A DNA stretch of 64,000 nt from Actinomycetota bacterium (lineage in GTDB: Bacteria; Actinomycetota; Actinomycetes; Nanopelagicales; Nanopelagicaceae): contig VGBW01000003.1 in assembly GCA_016870365.1 (NCBI GenBank), forward strand, positions 1 to 64,000, read 5' to 3'. A program made the translations under genes and the position numbers. This document shows positions 61,279 through 64,000 of this stretch, in pieces. The notes under the pieces are model-generated. The model searched no databases and was not told the origin of the DNA. It was given only the letters and a program-made list of their open reading frames with translations. Within the stretch, counting starts at the first letter, position 1. Each line of letters opens with the position of its first letter.

Positions 61279-63747
61279 CTAATCCTCATCATTGGCTTTA
61301 GCCAATGAGACTACATAGGTGTCTTGCTCAAGAATCACTAGACGAACTCCCAGGGTATCGCGTCCAGTCTGTCGAACTTCTCTAACTGGAGTGCGCATAA
61401 CAACTCCTCCTGAGGTAATCACCAATATCTCATTGCTTTCGTTCACAATAAGAGCTCCGACTAAACCGCCGCGTGCGCCTTCATCGACCTTGGCAGCCTT
61501 TACTCCAATTCCACCACGGGACTGCAAGCGATACTCACCAAGATCTGTCCTCTTGGCAAAGCCACCATCGGTTGCTGTCATAACAAAACTCTTATCATCA
61601 CCGCTTCTAACCGTTGCCATATTCAATAACTCATCACCACTTCTAAATTTCATGCCAATAACTCCGGTTGTGGATCGGCCCATAGGACGCAATGATTCAT
61701 CATCAGCTGTAAAGCGCAGCGACATTCCCTTCTTTGAAATTAGTAATAGCTCATCGCTCGCAGTTATTGCAGATGCTGCCACTACTTCATCTCCCTCTTT
61801 TAACGAGATAGCGATTAAACCGCCGGTTCGCGGAGAGTCGTAATCACTAAGAGGACTCTTTTTAACAATTCCACCTTTTGTAGCAATCACCAAATAAGGA
61901 AGTGACGAGTAATCATTAATTGCAATAACAGATGCGATCACCTCATTTGGTTTAAATGCCAACAAGTTGGCAACGTGTTGACCTCTAGCATCGCGGCCGG
62001 CATCTGGTAGTTCATGGACTCTTGTTCGATACACCCTGCCTTGATTGGTTAGAAATAGAAGCCAATCATGAGTTGAAGCGGTAAAGAAATGTTCAACAAT
62101 GTCATCTTGTTTAAGTGCCGCTCCCTTAACACCTTTCCCGCCACGTCTTTGGGATCTATATAGGTCGGCCTTAGTTCGCTTGGCGTATCCGCCTCTAGTA
62201 ATGGTGACCACTACATCTTGGTTTGGGATAAGGTCCTCTATTGATAAGTCGGTACCCCCAGCCGCAATTTGGGTCCGCCTGTCGTCTCCATACTTATCTG
62301 CGATCTCTTTGAGTTCTTCTTTGATTATTGACCTTTGAGCAGCAGGATCTTTAAGGATTACTTTCAATTCCCTCATTTCAACCATTAAAGTTTCATGTTC
62401 ATCAATAATTCTTTGACGTTCAAGTGCTGCAAGGCGGCGCAACTGCATGTCCAATATCGCATTTGCTTGAAGTTCATCAACTTCGAGAAGTTTCATTAGG
62501 CCTTCACGCGCTTGGTCTGAGGTTGCGCTAGCTCTGATCAATGCGATTACTGCATCTAGGGCATCGAGGGCACTTAAGTAACCGCCTAAAATGTGAGCAC
62601 GTTTTTCCTTCTCACTTAATCTAAATCTCGTGCGATTGATAATAACTTCCACTTGGTGGGTGATGTAATGTCTAACAAATTCATCAAGTCTTAAAGTCCT
62701 TGGAACATTATCAACTAGGGCCAACATGTTTGCTCCGAAAGACTCTTGTAGTTGAGTCTGTTTATAGAGGTTATTTAAGACAATTTTTGGAGTTGCGTCA
62801 TTTCTCAAGACGATGACTAGGCGTTGACCAAGCCTTTCGTTACCCTCATCTCGAACATCAGCGATCCCTTTGATTTTCCCATCTTTTACCAACTCGGCAA
62901 TTTTCAAAGCTAGGTTGTCAGGATTTACTTGATAAGGAAGCTCGGTAACAACTAGGCATGTGCGTTTGTTGATCTCTTCAACTTCAACAACTGCGCGCAT
63001 CTGGATTGATCCGCGCCCGGTGCGATAAGCCTCTTCTACCCCTTGGCGCCCGACGATAATTCCCTTAGTTGGAAAATCAGGGCCTTTAACGATTCCAAGC
63101 AAGGCGTTTAGTGTCTCTTCATTTGATGCATCCGGATTATCGAGAGCCCATTGAACGGCTGCGGCAATCTCGCGCAGATTGTGTGGTGGAATATTTGTCG
63201 CCATCCCGACGGCAATACCAGCAGATCCATTAACCAATAGGTTTGGAAATCTTGAAGGAAGTACTAAGGGCTCTTGGCTTCGACCATCGTAATTGGGAAG
63301 GAAATCTACAGTCTCTTCATCGATATCTCGCATGATTTCCATGGCAAGCGGAGCCATACGTGCCTCGGTATAACGCATTGCAGCTGCTGGATCGTTACCA
63401 GGAGAGCCAAAGTTCCCATTGCCATCAACTAGGGGGTATCTAAGTGACCAATGTTGAGCTAGGCGAACCAAGGTGTCGTAGATAGCGCCATCGCCATGTG
63501 GGTGGTAATTACCCATAACGTCACCGACGATGCGTGATGATTTGTAGTACCCCTTATCTGGGCGATACCCCGCGTCATACATCGCATATAAGACTCTTCG
63601 ATGTACTGGCTTTAACCCATCTCTAATATCAGGTAGTGCTCGTCCCACGATAACTGACATTGCATAATCAAGATATGAACGAGCCATCTCAACTTGAAGA
63701 TCGACAGCTTCAATGCGATCTACTTTATTGTCATCAAGATTCTCCAT
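61279..63747 (-). CDS. gyrA: DNA gyrase subunit A
   Basis: 822 aa. Catalytic Tyr in [11 protein letters not shown], breakage-reunion domain with [19 protein letters not shown], and the C-terminal beta-pinwheel with the GyrA box QRRGGKG. It introduces negative supercoils with GyrB. The position equal to E. coli Ser83 is Gly. The ATG overlaps the gyrB stop as TAATG. Confidence 0.98.
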   Translation of the reverse strand: MENLDDNKVDRIEAVDLQVEMARSYLDYAMSVIVGRALPDIRDGLKPVHRRVLYAMYDAGYRPDKGYYKSSRIVGDVMGNYHPHGDGAIYDTLVRLAQHWSLRYPLVDGNGNFGSPGNDPAAAMRYTEARMAPLAMEIMRDIDEETVDFLPNYDGRSQEPLVLPSRFPNLLVNGSAGIAVGMATNIPPHNLREIAAAVQWALDNPDASNEETLNALLGIVKGPDFPTKGIIVGRQGVEEAYRTGRGSIQMRAVVEVEEINKRTCLVVTELPYQVNPDNLALKIAELVKDGKIKGIADVRDEGNERLGQRLVIVLRNDATPKIVLNNLYKQTQLQESFGANMLALVDNVPRTLRLDEFVRHYITHQVEVIINRTRFRLSEKEKRAHILGGYLSALDALDAVIALIRASATSDQAREGLMKLLEVDELQANAILDMQLRRLAALERQRIIDEHETLMVEMRELKVILKDPAAQRSIIKEELKEIADKYGDDRRTQIAAGGTDLSIEDLIPNQDVVVTITRGGYAKRTKADLYRSQRRGGKGVKGAALKQDDIVEHFFTASTHDWLLFLTNQGRVYRTRVHELPDAGRDARGQHVANLLAFKPNEVIASVIAINDYSSLPYLVIATKGGIVKKSPLSDYDSPRTGGLIAISLKEGDEVVAASAITASDELLLISKKGMSLRFTADDESLRPMGRSTTGVIGMKFRSGDELLNMATVRSGDDKSFVMTATDGGFAKRTDLGEYRLQSRGGIGVKAAKVDEGARGGLVGALIVNESNEILVITSGGVVMRTPVREVRQTGRDTLGVRLVILEQDTYVVSLAKANDED

Positions 63748-64000
63748 TAGATATCCAAGAACCTTACATCTTTAGCGTTTCGTTGAATAAATTGTCTCCT
63801 CTGCTCAACATCTTCGCCCATAAGAACCGAGAAGAGATCATCGGCTGCAGCTGCATCATCTAAGGTGACTTGCATAAGTATGCGGTGGGTTGGGTCCATT
63901 GTGGTATCCCAAAGTTCTTTAGCCGGCATCTCGCCAAGGCCTTTGAAGCGCTGAATCCCATCTTCTTTTGGTAGGCGTTTCGATGCCTCTAGGCCTAGTT
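63747..64000 (-). CDS. gyrB: DNA gyrase subunit B, 3' end only
   Basis: The last about 83 codons are in the window; the gene continues past base 64000. Seen: [20 protein letters not shown] and [20 protein letters not shown], ending [18 protein letters not shown], the conserved GyrB tail. It places dnaA/dnaN/recF and the origin just beyond the right edge. Confidence 0.97.
   Translation of the reverse strand, partial: LGLEASKRLPKEDGIQRFKGLGEMPAKELWDTTMDPTHRILMQVTLDDAAAADDLFSVLMGEDVEQRRQFIQRNAKDVRFLDI

Noticed and set aside
1-64000. CRISPR arrays, transposases, integrases, prophage genes
   Set aside because: No regularly spaced repeats were seen, and no ORF shows transposase, integrase, terminase or capsid motifs.

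Overview
The window looks like the left flank of the replication origin of a low-GC actinobacterium. The last 10 kb carry the actinobacterial order pstP - pknB(PASTA) - trpG - crgA - (etfD) - rhomboid - cyclophilin - tRNA-Ala - tRNA-Ile - gyrA - gyrB, with gyrB cut by the window edge, so oriC/dnaA should lie to the right. Other actinobacterial marks are CrgA, FprA-type ferredoxin reductase, MoeZ beside a TetR gene, a DevR-like regulator and an Rv0338c-like EtfD. The sequence is visibly AT-richer than Streptomyces or Mycobacterium. Gene packing is tight (ATGA and TAATG overlaps, overlapping convergent 3' ends), and many starts look leaderless: TAnnnT 6-8 nt before ATG/GTG. A small-genome aquatic lineage such as Nanopelagicales or a relative is my inference, not proven.

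Layout. 0.1-7.2 kb: a frameshifted serine-hydrolase relic, then a surface-polymer/phospholipid cluster (GDPD, glycosyltransferase, membrane protein, two CDP-alcohol phosphatidyltransferases, a nucleotidyltransferase, a sulfotransferase-like protein). 7.2-13.5 kb: pyroglutamyl peptidase, VKOR-like protein, secreted sugar-dehydrogenase-like propeller, small membrane proteins, an MFS exporter, and an N-succinylamino-acid-racemase/GNAT pair next to tRNA-Arg. 13.5-22.2 kb: FprA, a histidine-utilisation locus (hutG divergent from hutHUI), tRNA-Ser, moeZ, and a TetR gene with a premature amber codon. 22.2-39.6 kb: a self-contained nitrate-respiration island: two NarK transporters divergent from narGHJI, a DevS/DevR-like two-component pair, moaD, and an eight-gene molybdenum operon modA-modB-mobA-moeA-moaC-mog-moaE-moaA. 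modC is absent. 39.6-43.7 kb: purU, then an eroded accessory patch (MMPL remnant, two orphan ORFs, a second tRNA-Ser(GCU), aldolase debris, a cfa gene, and a 5' scar of a third tRNA-Ser copy). 43.7-54.5 kb: housekeeping genes (M24 peptidase, lipoprotein, paired CrcB, holin-like protein, sdhCAB, tRNA-Ser(UGA), TRIC-like channel, HAD phosphatase, serS, pheA). 54.5-64 kb: the origin-proximal block.

How the parts fit. NarK proteins would bring in nitrate, NarGHI would reduce it with quinol electrons, and the Moa/Mog/MoeA/MobA enzymes would make the Mo-bis-MGD cofactor; MoeZ upstream could activate MoaD. The nar promoter region holds an inverted repeat that matches the mycobacterial DosR box at 12 of 14 core positions, and a DevR-like regulator with a DevR-like recognition helix sits at the far end of the nar operon. 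This points to a DosR-type circuit in charge of nitrate respiration, with a short kinase that lacks room for the heme-binding GAF domain. I regard this as the most interesting system in the window. Other standouts are overlapping back-to-back leaderless promoters, a cyclophilin start codon one nucleotide after a tRNA, and a D-to-L amino-acid conversion module without its hydrolase.
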